From: Burkholderiaceae bacterium 26
GTDB taxonomy: Bacteria; Pseudomonadota; Gammaproteobacteria; Burkholderiales; Burkholderiaceae
Assembly (NCBI GenBank): GCA_000955795.1
Contig: JYOB01000010.1
Coordinates: forward strand, 1-64,000
Reading direction: 5' to 3'
DNA length: 64,000 bases
Position numbers and translations under genes: made by a program. Within the stretch, counting starts at the first letter, position 1. The number at the start of each line of letters is the position of its first letter. The notes below the pieces were generated by a model, which worked only from the letters and a program-made list of their open reading frames with translations, was not told the origin of the DNA and made no database searches. Positions 26,010-34,609 of the stretch are shown piece by piece.

Positions 26010-26037
26010 GGTTGAGGCATCATGAGACGCCTCAACC
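26010..26037. terminator. Hairpin between the cassette and guaA
   Basis: GGTTGAGGC and GCCTCAACC form a perfect 9-bp stem with a 10-base loop, between the convergent ends of the citrate synthase-like gene and guaA. There is no T-run on either strand. The rest of the 200-base gap holds three copies of CATGAGAC but nothing else I can name. Confidence 0.5.
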
Positions 26038-26100
26038 CTTGTCGCACTTGGCTTTCTTGCGATGTTCGCCCTGCCTGAAACGGCATGAGACGATGCTAGA

Positions 26101-27720
26101 TCACTCCCACTCGATCGTCGCAGGCGGTTTACCCGACACGTCATACACGACCCGGCTCAACCCGCGCACTTCATTGATGATGCGGTTCGACACGCGGCCC
26201 AGCAGCGTGTACGGCAGATGCGCCCAATGTGCGGTCATGAAATCGGTGGTCTGCACAGCACGCAGCGCGGTCACGTAGTCGTACGTCCGACCATCGCCCA
26301 TCACGCCGACCGACTTGATCGGCAGGAACACCGCAAACGCCTGGCTGGTCAGGTCGTACCAGCTCTTGCCGACATCGCCTTCGCCACACAGGCCGGCGGC
26401 CGCGTCCTGCGCCGTGGCCTTGGTGCCGCGCAGCTCTTCGATGAAGATGGCATCGGCACGGCGCAGCAGGTCTGCGTATTCACGTTTGACCTCGCCCAGA
26501 ATGCGCACGCCCAGACCCGGTCCCGGGAACGGATGGCGATACACCATCTCGTGCGGCAGGCCCAGCGCCACGCCCAGCTCGCGCACTTCGTCCTTGAACA
26601 GATCGCGCAGCGGCTCGAGCAGCTTCAACCCCAGCGTTTCCGGCAGTCCGCCCACGTTGTGGTGGCTCTTGATGGTCGTCGCCTTCTTGGTCTTGGTGCC
26701 GCCCGATTCCACCACGTCCGGGTAGATCGTGCCCTGCGCCAGCCACTTGGCGTTGCTGAGCTTCTTGGCTTCGGCCTGGAACACTTCAACGAACTCGCGG
26801 CCAATGATCTTGCGCTTGGCTTCCGGGTCCGTCACGCCAGCCAGATGGCCCAGGAACTGCTCGGAGGCATCCACGTGCACGACCTTGGCGTGCAGGCGGC
26901 CAGCGAACATGTCCATCACCATCTTGCCTTCGTCCAGGCGCAGCAAGCCGTGATCGACGAATACGCAGGTGAGCTTGTCGCCAATCGCACGGTGGATCAG
27001 TGCCGCTGCCACCGACGAATCAACACCGCCCGACAGGCCGAGGATCACCTCCTCATCGCCCACCTGCTCGCGGATGGCCTTGACGGCTTCGTCGATGTGG
27101 TCGCGCATGACCCAGTCGGGCTTGGCACCGGCAATTTCCAGCACAAAGCGCTCGAGCAGCGCACGGCCTTGCACGGTATGGGTAACTTCCGGGTGGAACT
27201 GCACGGCGTAATAGCCACGCGCCTCATCGGCCATGCCGGCGACCGGGCAGCTCGGCGTCGAGGCCAGCAGCTTGAAGCCGGGCGGCAGTTCCGTAACCTT
27301 GTCGCCGTGGCTCATCCAGACCTTGAGCATGCCGTGGCCTTCCGGCGTGGCGAAGTCCTGGATGTCCTTGAGCAGACGGGTGTGGCCATGCGCGCGCACT
27401 TCGGCGTAACCGAATTCGCGGTGGTCGCTCCACTCCACCTTGCCGCCCAGCTGCACGGCCATGGTCTGCATGCCGTAGCAGATGCCGAGCACAGGCACGC
27501 CAAGGTCCCACACGGCCTGCGGCGCGCGCAGTTGATGGTCTTCGTACGTGCTGGCGTGGCTGCCGGACAGGATGATCGCCTTGGGCGCGAACTCGCGCAC
27601 GAAGGCGTCGGACACGTCGTTCGGGTGAATCTCGCAGTAGACGTGTGCTTCACGCACGCGCCGCGCAATCAGTTGCGTGACCTGCGAGCCGAAATCAAGG
27701 ATGAGGACTTTGTCGTGCAT
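26101..27720 (-). CDS. guaA: GMP synthase (glutamine-hydrolysing)
   Basis: A 539-residue enzyme converting XMP to GMP. Residues about 1-200 are the class I glutamine amidotransferase ([18 protein letters not shown] at the start, GICYGMQ with the catalytic cysteine, and a C-terminal HPE). The ATP-pyrophosphatase domain has the P-loop [16 protein letters not shown], and the C-terminal dimerisation domain ends TIEWE. I start at 27720 (MHDKVLIL). The upstream membrane-protein gene overlaps by 26 bases, and guaB lies just beyond it, so guanine-nucleotide synthesis genes are grouped here. Confidence 0.97.
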   Translation of the reverse strand: MHDKVLILDFGSQVTQLIARRVREAHVYCEIHPNDVSDAFVREFAPKAIILSGSHASTYEDHQLRAPQAVWDLGVPVLGICYGMQTMAVQLGGKVEWSDHREFGYAEVRAHGHTRLLKDIQDFATPEGHGMLKVWMSHGDKVTELPPGFKLLASTPSCPVAGMADEARGYYAVQFHPEVTHTVQGRALLERFVLEIAGAKPDWVMRDHIDEAVKAIREQVGDEEVILGLSGGVDSSVAAALIHRAIGDKLTCVFVDHGLLRLDEGKMVMDMFAGRLHAKVVHVDASEQFLGHLAGVTDPEAKRKIIGREFVEVFQAEAKKLSNAKWLAQGTIYPDVVESGGTKTKKATTIKSHHNVGGLPETLGLKLLEPLRDLFKDEVRELGVALGLPHEMVYRHPFPGPGLGVRILGEVKREYADLLRRADAIFIEELRGTKATAQDAAAGLCGEGDVGKSWYDLTSQAFAVFLPIKSVGVMGDGRTYDYVTALRAVQTTDFMTAHWAHLPYTLLGRVSNRIINEVRGLSRVVYDVSGKPPATIEWE

Positions 27721-28276
27721 GTTGTGGAGGAATAGAATCGGCAATCGTGTCGACTTCAGTGCCGGGGCCGTAGCCCGGAGGCGGCATGTAGCCAGGTTCT
27801 TTGCGCTGCGCCTTTTCTGCGCGTTCGCGTTCTCGCGCGGCCGCGGCGTCTTCGCGGGCCTTCTGGGCGCGCACGCGCTCATTGGTGCGGACGCGGCGCG
27901 AGGCGGGAATCTGCACGGCGGAAAACGCCGCCAGCACCGCAGCAAACGTCGGCAGCCAGATGCGACCGGCGCCGTCCACCGGCAAGTGGAAGAACAGCAG
28001 CCAGGCAATCACCAGCACGGCAACAGCCAGGTTCACATGTCCGACCACCTGCGCCACGGCGGTGGTCAGTTGCCCGTTGACAGTGGCATGCCACAGCAGC
28101 CAGGCCACGCCAATCAGCGTGACGCCGAGCAGCTGACCGTACATCGCCGGCTCCGGCTGCGGTAATTGCAGCGCGCCAAAGATGGACGTCATTGGTGAAG
28201 CCAGCAGGACGAGACCGACGCACAGTGCGACAGCCGCATCCAGAAACAAAACGAGTCGCAAAAGCGCTTTCATCAT
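27695..28276 (-). CDS. Hypothetical four-helix membrane protein between guaB and guaA
   Basis: A 193-residue protein. Residues about 5-130 hold four hydrophobic helices. The last 65 residues are charged and proline-rich ([20 protein letters not shown], then PPPGYGPG). It starts [11 protein letters not shown] and overlaps the guaA start by 26 bases, so guaA translation may be coupled to it. I do not recognise the family. The position suggests co-transcription with guaB and guaA but not a role in nucleotide synthesis. Confidence 0.72.
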   Translation of the reverse strand: MMKALLRLVLFLDAAVALCVGLVLLASPMTSIFGALQLPQPEPAMYGQLLGVTLIGVAWLLWHATVNGQLTTAVAQVVGHVNLAVAVLVIAWLLFFHLPVDGAGRIWLPTFAAVLAAFSAVQIPASRRVRTNERVRAQKAREDAAAARERERAEKAQRKEPGYMPPPGYGPGTEVDTIADSIPPQHARQSPHP

Positions 28277-28396
28277 CGTCTCCAGTTGCGGGCGGCCGCC
28301 CGTGCTTCGGCCACCGGTTGAATCGGCCGGAGCGCCCGCGCGCCCCGGCGGCAGTACTGCTTGCCTTCTATCTTGTATGCGGTGATCGGCAACCGA

Positions 28397-29860
28397 TCAG
28401 TCGCGATGATAGTTCGGCGCTTCCTTCGTGATCTGCACGTCGTGCACGTGCGATTCGTTCATGCCCGCGGCGGTGATCTCGACAAACTGGGCTTTCTCGT
28501 GCCATTCGGCAATCGAGGCACAACCGCAGTAACCCATCGACGAGCGAACGCCGCCCGTGAGCTGATGCACGATCGGCAACGCGGAGCCCTTGTACGGCAC
28601 GCGCCCCTCGATACCTTCCGGCACGAGCTTATCGACGTTGGCGGTGTTGTCTTCCTGGAAGTAACGGTCGGCGGCGCCATCCTTCATCGCGCCTACCGAG
28701 CCCATGCCGCGGTAGCTCTTGTACGAGCGGCCCTGGAACAGGAACACCTCACCCGGGGATTCGTCCGTACCGGCAAACATGCCGCCCATCATCACGGTGT
28801 GTGCGCCGGCAGCCAGGGCCTTGGCGACATCGCCCGAGTAGCGGATACCGCCGTCAGCGATGAGCGGAACGCCGGTGCCCTTCAGTGCCTCGGCCACATT
28901 CGATACAGCAAAGATTTGCGGCACGCCCACGCCAGCAACGATCCGCGTCGTACAGATCGAGCCCGGGCCAATGCCAACCTTGACGCCATCCGCGCCGTGG
29001 TCGACCAGCGCCCTGGCTGCGTCGCCCGTGGCGATGTTGCCGCCAATCACCTGCACTTGCGGGTAGTTGTCCTTGATCCAGCGCACGCGACTCAGCACGC
29101 CCTGGCTGTGGCCGTGCGCGGTATCGACCACGATCACGTCCACGCCGGCCTTGACCAGCAAATCGATACGCAGATCGTTATCCGGACCCACGCCCACCGC
29201 CGCGCCCACGCGCAGCGAACCGCGTTCGTCCTTCGAAGCCAGCGGGTATTCGGTGGCCTTCTGGATATCCTTGACGGTGATCAGGCCGCGCAGCTCAAAG
29301 GCTTCGCCCACCACCAGCACGCGCTCCAGGCGGTGCTTGTTCAGCAGGCGCTTGGCCTCTTCCAGCGTGGCGCCTTCCTTGACGGTGACGAGCTTCTCGC
29401 TCGGCGTCATCTTGGCGCGCACCGGGGCGTCCAGTTCCTCTTCGAAACGCAGATCGCGGTTGGTGATGATGCCCACCACCTTCTTGCCTTCCAGCACCGG
29501 GAAACCCGAAATGCCGTGCTGTGCCGACAGCGCCATCACGTCGCGGACCTTCATGTCCGGACCAATGGTGATCGGATCGCGCAGCACGCCCGATTCAAAG
29601 CGCTTGACCTTGGCGACTTCGCGCGCCTGTTCTTCGGGCTTCAGGTTCTTGTGGACGATACCGATGCCACCTTGCTGCGCCATGGCGATGGCGAGCCGCG
29701 CTTCCGTAACCGTATCCATGGCGGCGGAGACGAGCGGAATGGCGAGTTCGATCGAACGGGTGAGCTTGGTGCGAAGGGACGTATCGCGGGGCAGGACGGC
29801 CGAATAGGCCGGGACGAGCAGCACATCATCGAACGTGAGTGCTTTCTGGACAAGACGCAT
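28397..29860 (-). CDS. guaB: Inosine-5'-monophosphate dehydrogenase
   Basis: A 487-residue IMP dehydrogenase, first committed step of GMP synthesis. [20 protein letters not shown] is the canonical N-terminus. Two CBS domains occupy about 95-210. The active-site loop GPGSICTTR holds the catalytic cysteine, and the flap block GSVGAM ... [12 protein letters not shown] is present. The start at 29860 has GAGGA eight bases upstream; an ATG at 29881 is only an extension. A TATAAT-containing promoter lies just upstream. Confidence 0.97.
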   Translation of the reverse strand: MRLVQKALTFDDVLLVPAYSAVLPRDTSLRTKLTRSIELAIPLVSAAMDTVTEARLAIAMAQQGGIGIVHKNLKPEEQAREVAKVKRFESGVLRDPITIGPDMKVRDVMALSAQHGISGFPVLEGKKVVGIITNRDLRFEEELDAPVRAKMTPSEKLVTVKEGATLEEAKRLLNKHRLERVLVVGEAFELRGLITVKDIQKATEYPLASKDERGSLRVGAAVGVGPDNDLRIDLLVKAGVDVIVVDTAHGHSQGVLSRVRWIKDNYPQVQVIGGNIATGDAARALVDHGADGVKVGIGPGSICTTRIVAGVGVPQIFAVSNVAEALKGTGVPLIADGGIRYSGDVAKALAAGAHTVMMGGMFAGTDESPGEVFLFQGRSYKSYRGMGSVGAMKDGAADRYFQEDNTANVDKLVPEGIEGRVPYKGSALPIVHQLTGGVRSSMGYCGCASIAEWHEKAQFVEITAAGMNESHVHDVQITKEAPNYHRD

Positions 29861-29887
29861 AGCAATTTCCTCTAGGCGCAAAATCGG

Positions 29888-29916
29888 ATTATACGGGAAT
29901 TCGCCCCACGGTTGTA
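29888..29916 (-). promoter_or_regulatory. guaB: guaB promoter
   Basis: On the minus strand a perfect TATAAT (29888-29893) lies 17 bases after TACAAC (29911-29916), 28 bases before the guaB start. The -35 match is weak, but spacing and -10 are good. Confidence 0.6.
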
Positions 29917-29940
29917 GAGACCCGTGCTATGCTCGATAAA
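29912..29940 (+). promoter_or_regulatory. Possible promoter of the EamA transporter gene
   Basis: TTGTAG (29912-29917) and GATAAA (29935-29940) are 17 bases apart on the plus strand. Its -35 overlaps the guaB -35 on the other strand, so the two promoters would compete for polymerase. Confidence 0.45.
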
Positions 29941-30014
29941 TTTTTCTTCGCGCACGCACCTCCAGCGCCCTGCGCCGCCAGCAGCCGCGCGGAATCAGCC
30001 TCGCGAGTGTTCGA

Positions 30015-30959
30015 ATGGGAATTGGCGTATTGTGCGCCCTGCTGGCCGGGGCGATGTGGGGCATGGTCTTTATTGCACCCCGCGCGCTGCCCGCGTTTTC
30101 ACCGTGGGAACTGACCCTCGGCCGCTACCTCGCCTACGGCGCGATCGCAGCCATTGCCGCTGCCCCGATCCTCCCCCGCATTGCCCACAAGATCACCCGC
30201 GCCGATTGCCTGGCGCTGTTCAGGCAGTCCTGCAGCGGCAACCTCGTTTACTTCGTTTTCGTGGCGTTTGGCGTGCAACTGGCTGGCGTTGCACCCACCT
30301 CGCTCATCGTCGGCATCCTGCCCATCACGGTGACGATGCTTGGCCGGCGCGACCATGGCGCCGTGCCGCTCTCCCGGCTGATCTGGCCGCTATTGGTTGT
30401 CGCTGCCGGCATCGTCTGCATCAACGTCGATCTGTTCGGCCATGAAGCAGCAACGGCAGCCGCCAACGTCCGGCCGGTCTGGCAACGCATTGCCGGCATC
30501 GCTTGTGCCGTGGGCGCGCTTTGCAGCTGGACCTGGTACGCCGTGGACAATGCCCGCTACCTGCAGCGCAATCCGCATTTCTCCAGCAACGAATGGTCTG
30601 CGTTGTACGGCATTTCCAGCGGCATTCTGTCGGCGGCTTTGACCTTGGTGGCCCTGCTCGCGGTCGGTACGAGCTGGGTGAATGCCGGCGGGCGCGTCTG
30701 GGGCACGTTCTGGGTGGTCAATGCTGCCGTGGCGCTCGGCGCGTCGCTGATCGGCAACAACTTGTGGAACATCGCCTCCCGACGGCTGCCGCTCACGCTG
30801 TCGGGCCAGATGATCGTGTTCGAGACCCTGTTCGCGCTGGCATATGGCTTCGTGTACGACGACCGCTGGCCGCGTCCGCTTGAGATGGCCGCAATCGCCT
30901 TGCTGATTGCGGGTGTCGGCTGGTCGGTGCGCTTGCACGCCAACGACAAGTCTGCATAA
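30015..30959 (+). CDS. EamA/DMT-family transporter
   Basis: A 314-residue membrane protein with about ten spans in two EamA-like repeats. MGIGVLCALLAGAMWGMVFI opens the first repeat. The second half contains an NNLWNIASRRLPLTLSGQ block and the usual late PLEMAAIALLIAGVGWSV segment. These carriers export or import amino acids, nucleobases or other metabolites. It is a single gene divergent from guaB; the substrate is unknown. Confidence 0.83.
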   Translation: MGIGVLCALLAGAMWGMVFIAPRALPAFSPWELTLGRYLAYGAIAAIAAAPILPRIAHKITRADCLALFRQSCSGNLVYFVFVAFGVQLAGVAPTSLIVGILPITVTMLGRRDHGAVPLSRLIWPLLVVAAGIVCINVDLFGHEAATAAANVRPVWQRIAGIACAVGALCSWTWYAVDNARYLQRNPHFSSNEWSALYGISSGILSAALTLVALLAVGTSWVNAGGRVWGTFWVVNAAVALGASLIGNNLWNIASRRLPLTLSGQMIVFETLFALAYGFVYDDRWPRPLEMAAIALLIAGVGWSVRLHANDKSA

Positions 30960-31113
30960 ACTGGGCGCCTTGCCGGGGGGCGAGTCGACAGGCCAAGCCA
31001 GGCCGTCGGCCTAAATTGGCGAGTGGCGATCACGCCACCGGGCTCCCGTGCGCGTCCAGGGGCCGTCGTCGGGTCGGCCAGCGCGCCGTCGGCAGTCCAC
31101 GAACGAGAACTTC

Positions 31114-31653
31114 ATGAAACGACTGCACGTCCTGTTGCCTGCCACCGCCACCCTGATCGCCCTTGCTTGCCCGGTTGCCCAGGCGCAATGGGCTTGGCAA
31201 TGGCGCGATGACAAGGGCCACATGGTCTACAGCGATGCCGCACCGCCGCCGTCGGTGCCGCCCAGCCGCATCATCCGCAATCCGAACAGCCGCACGGCTA
31301 CTGCCTATGAAGCGCTGTCCGCGCCGGCCTCGGGCGTCAAGGCGGCGGGCCCGAACGCGGCGGCCAAACCCGGCCAGCCAGCCTCGGGCGTCGCCGCATC
31401 CAACCCCGATGAAGAGCTGCGCAAGCGTATGGCCGATCGCGCCAAGAAAGAACAGGACGAAGCCAGGCAGGCAGAGGCTGCCCAGCGCAAGCAAGCCGAA
31501 TGCGCACGCCTGCGCAACGAAACCACGTATATGCAAGACGGCCGCCGCGTCGGCTCGGTGCAGGCCGACGGCTCGATCGCCTATATGGATGACAACCAGC
31601 GCGCTGCAGCCCTGCAGCGCAACCAGGCAGCCCTGAGCGCCAACTGCAACTGA
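31114..31653 (+). CDS. DUF4124 periplasmic protein
   Basis: A 179-residue secreted protein. The signal peptide MKRLHVLLPATATLIALACP ends near VAQA; the mature part begins QWAWQWRDDKGHMVYSD, the DUF4124 motif. The middle is alanine/proline-rich, then a charged coiled-coil-like stretch (about 110-145), and the C-terminus has two cysteines likely to form a disulfide. DUF4124 proteins are common in betaproteobacteria and have no firm function. I start at 31114; an upstream in-frame start at 31048 would disrupt the signal peptide. Confidence 0.82.
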   Translation: MKRLHVLLPATATLIALACPVAQAQWAWQWRDDKGHMVYSDAAPPPSVPPSRIIRNPNSRTATAYEALSAPASGVKAAGPNAAAKPGQPASGVAASNPDEELRKRMADRAKKEQDEARQAEAAQRKQAECARLRNETTYMQDGRRVGSVQADGSIAYMDDNQRAAALQRNQAALSANCN

Positions 31654-31660
31654 TTTCTTG

Positions 31661-32026
31661 TTATTCGAGGACGTCGTCTTTGGGCGGCGCCTCGTTGCGC
31701 AGCCACTTCAGCCCTTCGCGCGTCCCGGTGGCCCGCACCTTCTGCACACGCCGCCGGCGTGCAGTTTTCGGATCGGCGATCAGCGGACCCAGGATTTCTA
31801 CCCGATCGCGCGCATGCAATGCGGCATCCGGCGTCTTGCGCTTGCCGTAAACGCCCAGCCGGCAGGTATCGATGGTCAGATCCAGGCCGTTGAGCACGCC
31901 GGACGCATGCACGGCGTCAGCCACCGTCGCCTGCGCCGGCACTTGTACGTTGACGAGCCGCGGCGGCGTGACCGTCGCCAGGCAGACCATCACGTTGATC
32001 ACGGTGTTGGAATCAGGATTCGCCAT
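31661..32026 (-). CDS. rnfH: RnfH family protein (UPF0125)
   Basis: A 121-residue ubiquitin-like fold protein. INVMVCLATVTPPRLVNVQVP and the later VGVYGKRKTPDAAL-like region with DRVEILGPLIADPKTARRRR are the family signature. The gene overlaps the end of ratA by 14 bases, the standard ratA-rnfH pair found beside smpB. The molecular role is not established. Confidence 0.92.
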   Translation of the reverse strand: MANPDSNTVINVMVCLATVTPPRLVNVQVPAQATVADAVHASGVLNGLDLTIDTCRLGVYGKRKTPDAALHARDRVEILGPLIADPKTARRRRVQKVRATGTREGLKWLRNEAPPKDDVLE

Positions 32027-32450
32027 ACACCGTCTCCGCGCGTTTGACGAACGAATCGACGAAGGTGTTGGCGATCATGCTGAACACCGGGCCAATCAGC
32101 TTTTCCAGAATCACGCTGGAAAACTCGTAATGCAGGTGGAAGTTGATCTTGCAGGCGTCCGCGCGCAACGGCGTGAAGATCCAGAAACCGGTGAACGACT
32201 TGAAAGGCCCATCTGCGAACGTCATATCAATGCGCGTGGGCCGCGCTTGCACGTTACGCGTGCGAAAGAACTGGTGAATGCCCTTGAAGGCGATGTCCAC
32301 TCGCGCGTCGAGTGACGTTTCCGTCTGCTCGTAGATTTCCACCCCGCCGCACCATGGCAGGAAGTTCGGATAGTCCTTGACGTCGGTGACCAGGTCGAAC
32401 ATCTGTTCGGCCGAGTAGCCTATCAACACGGTTTTTTCAACATCTGCCAT
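32013..32450 (-). CDS. ratA: RatA-like START/coenzyme Q-binding domain protein
   Basis: A 145-residue SRPBCC-fold protein with [36 protein letters not shown] at its start, the signature of the RatA/COQ10 group. Known members have been linked to ribosome-association toxicity and to ubiquinone binding in respiration; which applies here is not visible. It is divergent from smpB with 125 bases between, a widely conserved arrangement. Confidence 0.92.
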   Translation of the reverse strand: MADVEKTVLIGYSAEQMFDLVTDVKDYPNFLPWCGGVEIYEQTETSLDARVDIAFKGIHQFFRTRNVQARPTRIDMTFADGPFKSFTGFWIFTPLRADACKINFHLHYEFSSVILEKLIGPVFSMIANTFVDSFVKRAETVYGES

Positions 32451-32575
32451 GCGTCATCCGAAAGCTTTGCGTGCCGCGTCCCGGCTGGGATTGCGGCGGA
32501 TTTGTTAAACTCGCCATTTTATCGCAGCGCATGCAGGGATCGTCACCCCAAGGCGCGCACCGCATATTCCAAAAA

Positions 32576-33022
32576 ATGACCATCGCCGACAACAAAAAGG
32601 CCTTTTTCGATTACTTCATCGAAGAGCGCTACGAAGCAGGCATGGCTCTTGAGGGCTGGGAGGTGAAAGCCATCCGGGCCAACCGTGCGCAGATCAAGGA
32701 AGGCTACGTCGTCATCCGCAACGCCGAACTGTTCCTGATCGGGGCCCATATCAGCCCGCTGCAATCGGCCTCCACGCATGTCAATCCAGACCCCGTGCGC
32801 ACTCGCAAGCTGCTGTTGCACGCCGAAGAGATCAAGAAGCTCATCGGCAAGGTGGAGCAGCGCGGCTACACGCTCGTGCCGCTCAACCTGCACTACACGC
32901 GCGGCCGCGTGAAATGCGAAATCGGCCTCGCTAAAGGCAAGAAACAGTTCGACAAGCGCGAAACCGAGAAAGACCGCGACTGGCAGCGCGAAAAAGCCCG
33001 CCTCATGCGCGAGAAGGCTTGA
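32576..33022 (+). CDS. smpB: SsrA-binding protein SmpB
   Basis: A 148-residue tmRNA partner in trans-translation. [20 protein letters not shown] opens the beta-barrel, [19 protein letters not shown] and the GAHISPL segment are core blocks, and the positively charged tail ([20 protein letters not shown]) enters the decoding centre. I start at 32576; upstream in-frame ATGs would add residues without similarity. The ribosome site is poor, just A-rich sequence. Confidence 0.96.
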   Translation: MTIADNKKAFFDYFIEERYEAGMALEGWEVKAIRANRAQIKEGYVVIRNAELFLIGAHISPLQSASTHVNPDPVRTRKLLLHAEEIKKLIGKVEQRGYTLVPLNLHYTRGRVKCEIGLAKGKKQFDKRETEKDRDWQREKARLMREKA

Positions 33023-33042
33023 GCCCTCTGGCTTCCCGACTT

Positions 33043-33969
33043 TTATGCGGCCGGCCGTTGCTGCTTCACAATCGTCAACGCTGACGCAATCATCGTGCTC
33101 AGGTCGCCCATGTTGCCCGGCACGATGAGCGTGTTGCCCTGCTTGGCCAGGTTGCCGAACGCGCTGACATACTCTTCCGCCACCTTCAGGTTGACGGCAT
33201 CGACACCGCCCTCGGTGCGAATGGCCTGACCGATCTTCTGGATCGCCTGGGCGTTGGCTTCTGCCACCGCCAGAATCGCCGCCGCTTCGCCCTGCGCCTT
33301 GTTGATCGCGGCCTGCCGTTCCCCTTCTGATTTTTGGATGGCGGCCTCGCGCGCACCGGATGCCAGATTGATCTGCTCCTGGCGCTTGCCTTCGGATGCG
33401 GCGATCAGCGCACGCTTTTCACGCTCTGCCGTGATCTGCGCCTGCATGGCGTGCAGGATTTCCTTCGGCGGCGTCAGATCCTTGATCTCGTAGCGCAGCA
33501 CCTTCACGCCCCAGTTCGATGCGGCCTCATCCAGCGCATTGACCACGCTGTGGTTAATGAAGTCTCGCTCCTCAAACGTCTTGTCCAGTTCCAGCTTGCC
33601 GACAACCGAGCGCAGCGTCGTCTGCGCCAGCTGCGTGATGGCGATCACGAAATTGCTCGATCCATACGAAGCCCGCATCGGGTCGGTCACCTGGAAATAC
33701 AGGATGCCGTCCACTTGCAGCTGCGTGTTGTCCTTGGTGATACAGATCTGGCTCGGCACGTCGAGCGGGATTTCCTTGAGCACGTGCTTGTAGGCCACGC
33801 GATCGACAAAGGGCAGCACGATATTGAGCCCCGGCGAGAGCGTCGCGTGATACTTGCCCAGTCGCTCCAGAATCCAGGCGTGCTGTTGCGGCACGATCTT
33901 GATGCCTTGCGCGATGAGCACGATGGCGGCAAACAGGACGATGATCGCGAGAGTCCCCAGCTCGAACAT
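33043..33969 (-). CDS. SPFH/stomatin-like membrane protease-associated protein
   Basis: A 308-residue stomatin/QmcA-type protein. One N-terminal membrane helix (about 4-22) is followed by the SPFH domain (VPQQHAWILERLGKYHATLSPGLN ...), then a long coiled coil (about 195-255, ITAEREKRALIAASEGKRQE and AQGEAAAILAVAEANAQAI), then the conserved tail with LIVPGNMGD. GGAGG precedes the ATG at 33969. It follows the NfeD gene in the usual partner arrangement and would form membrane microdomains. Confidence 0.93.
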   Translation of the reverse strand: MFELGTLAIIVLFAAIVLIAQGIKIVPQQHAWILERLGKYHATLSPGLNIVLPFVDRVAYKHVLKEIPLDVPSQICITKDNTQLQVDGILYFQVTDPMRASYGSSNFVIAITQLAQTTLRSVVGKLELDKTFEERDFINHSVVNALDEAASNWGVKVLRYEIKDLTPPKEILHAMQAQITAEREKRALIAASEGKRQEQINLASGAREAAIQKSEGERQAAINKAQGEAAAILAVAEANAQAIQKIGQAIRTEGGVDAVNLKVAEEYVSAFGNLAKQGNTLIVPGNMGDLSTMIASALTIVKQQRPAA

Positions 33970-34018
33970 AGAACCTCCGTGGTTGGGCTTGTTGGTTGTT
34001 TTTGGTTGTTGTTGGTGG
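33970..34018 (-). promoter_or_regulatory. A/C-only leader between nfeD and the stomatin gene
   Basis: In the mRNA sense the 49 bases are almost purely A and C, with repeated AAC triplets (CAACAACAACC, AAAAACAACC). Such unstructured tracts can boost translation, and their AAN repeats resemble Hfq/Crc target motifs. No function is proven. Confidence 0.35.
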
Positions 34019-34444
34019 CTACCTGGGCGCGACGACAAGCACGTTGCCACGCACTTCGACGATCCGGAATTCGCCAGCGGCGGCCGATGCGTGCGGTGCA
34101 AGTTCGACATCCCATGCGGCGCCGCGATATTGCACGCGCGCGCGTCGCTCGGGTGACCAGGCATCGACGCGCAACGTCTCGCCGATGTCCAGATTGACGT
34201 TGCGATTGCGCGCGGCATTTTCCCGCGTGGTGCGCCCGTAGCGCGTGCGCCGCAACCCGACGATGCCGAACACCGCCACGATGGCGGCCACGATGGCCTG
34301 GGCAGGAAACGCAAGGCCGATCAGCGCGGCGAGACCGCCAGCGACCAGGCCGATTGCCACCATCAGCAGATAGAACGTCCCCGTCATCAGCTCGCCGATC
34401 ACGAGGAGCACGGCCAGAGAAAACCAGACGGTCTGAGCCGACAT
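34019..34444 (-). CDS. NfeD-like membrane protein
   Basis: A 141-residue short NfeD protein. Three hydrophobic helices occupy about 5-70 (VWFSLAVLLVIGELMTGTFY and the following segments), then an OB-fold domain begins GETLRVDAWSPERRARVQYR and ends GNVLVVAPR. Short NfeD proteins pair with SPFH proteins, which fits the downstream gene. The start at 34444 has GGGAG just upstream; a frame open to 34543 would run through the ppsA terminator. Confidence 0.9.
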   Translation of the reverse strand: MSAQTVWFSLAVLLVIGELMTGTFYLLMVAIGLVAGGLAALIGLAFPAQAIVAAIVAVFGIVGLRRTRYGRTTRENAARNRNVNLDIGETLRVDAWSPERRARVQYRGAAWDVELAPHASAAAGEFRIVEVRGNVLVVAPR

Positions 34445-34466
34445 ACTCCCTCTCCCGGAATCCCAT

Positions 34467-34500
34467 AAAAAAAACCCCGCGACGCTGCACGTCTGCGGGG
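34467..34500 (-). terminator. Intrinsic terminator of ppsA
   Basis: On the minus strand CCCCGC and GCGGGG, extended by an inner GACG/CGTC pairing, are followed by eight U residues. It lies 110 bases after the ppsA stop and just before the nfeD start. Confidence 0.88.
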
Positions 34501-34609
34501 GCATGTCGCTCGGCCCCCGCCAGCGTAGGACGCCATCGGGCACTTCGCGTTCTTGTTGGCGCGTACCCGTCAGGATACGCGCCTTGTCTTACGACACTCT
34601 AGGTCGGAA

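Noticed and set aside
25991-26091. Three copies of CATGAGAC downstream of the citrate synthase-like gene
   Set aside because: Spacing is irregular (30 and 63 bases) and the unit is only eight bases long, so it is compatible with chance.
26218-27735. 505-codon plus-strand open frame opposite guaA
   Set aside because: It is antisense to a certain gene and has no domain, no ribosome site and shadow-type composition.
28361-29875. 504-codon plus-strand open frame opposite guaB
   Set aside because: Same reasoning: guaB is clear on the minus strand and this frame has no supporting motif.
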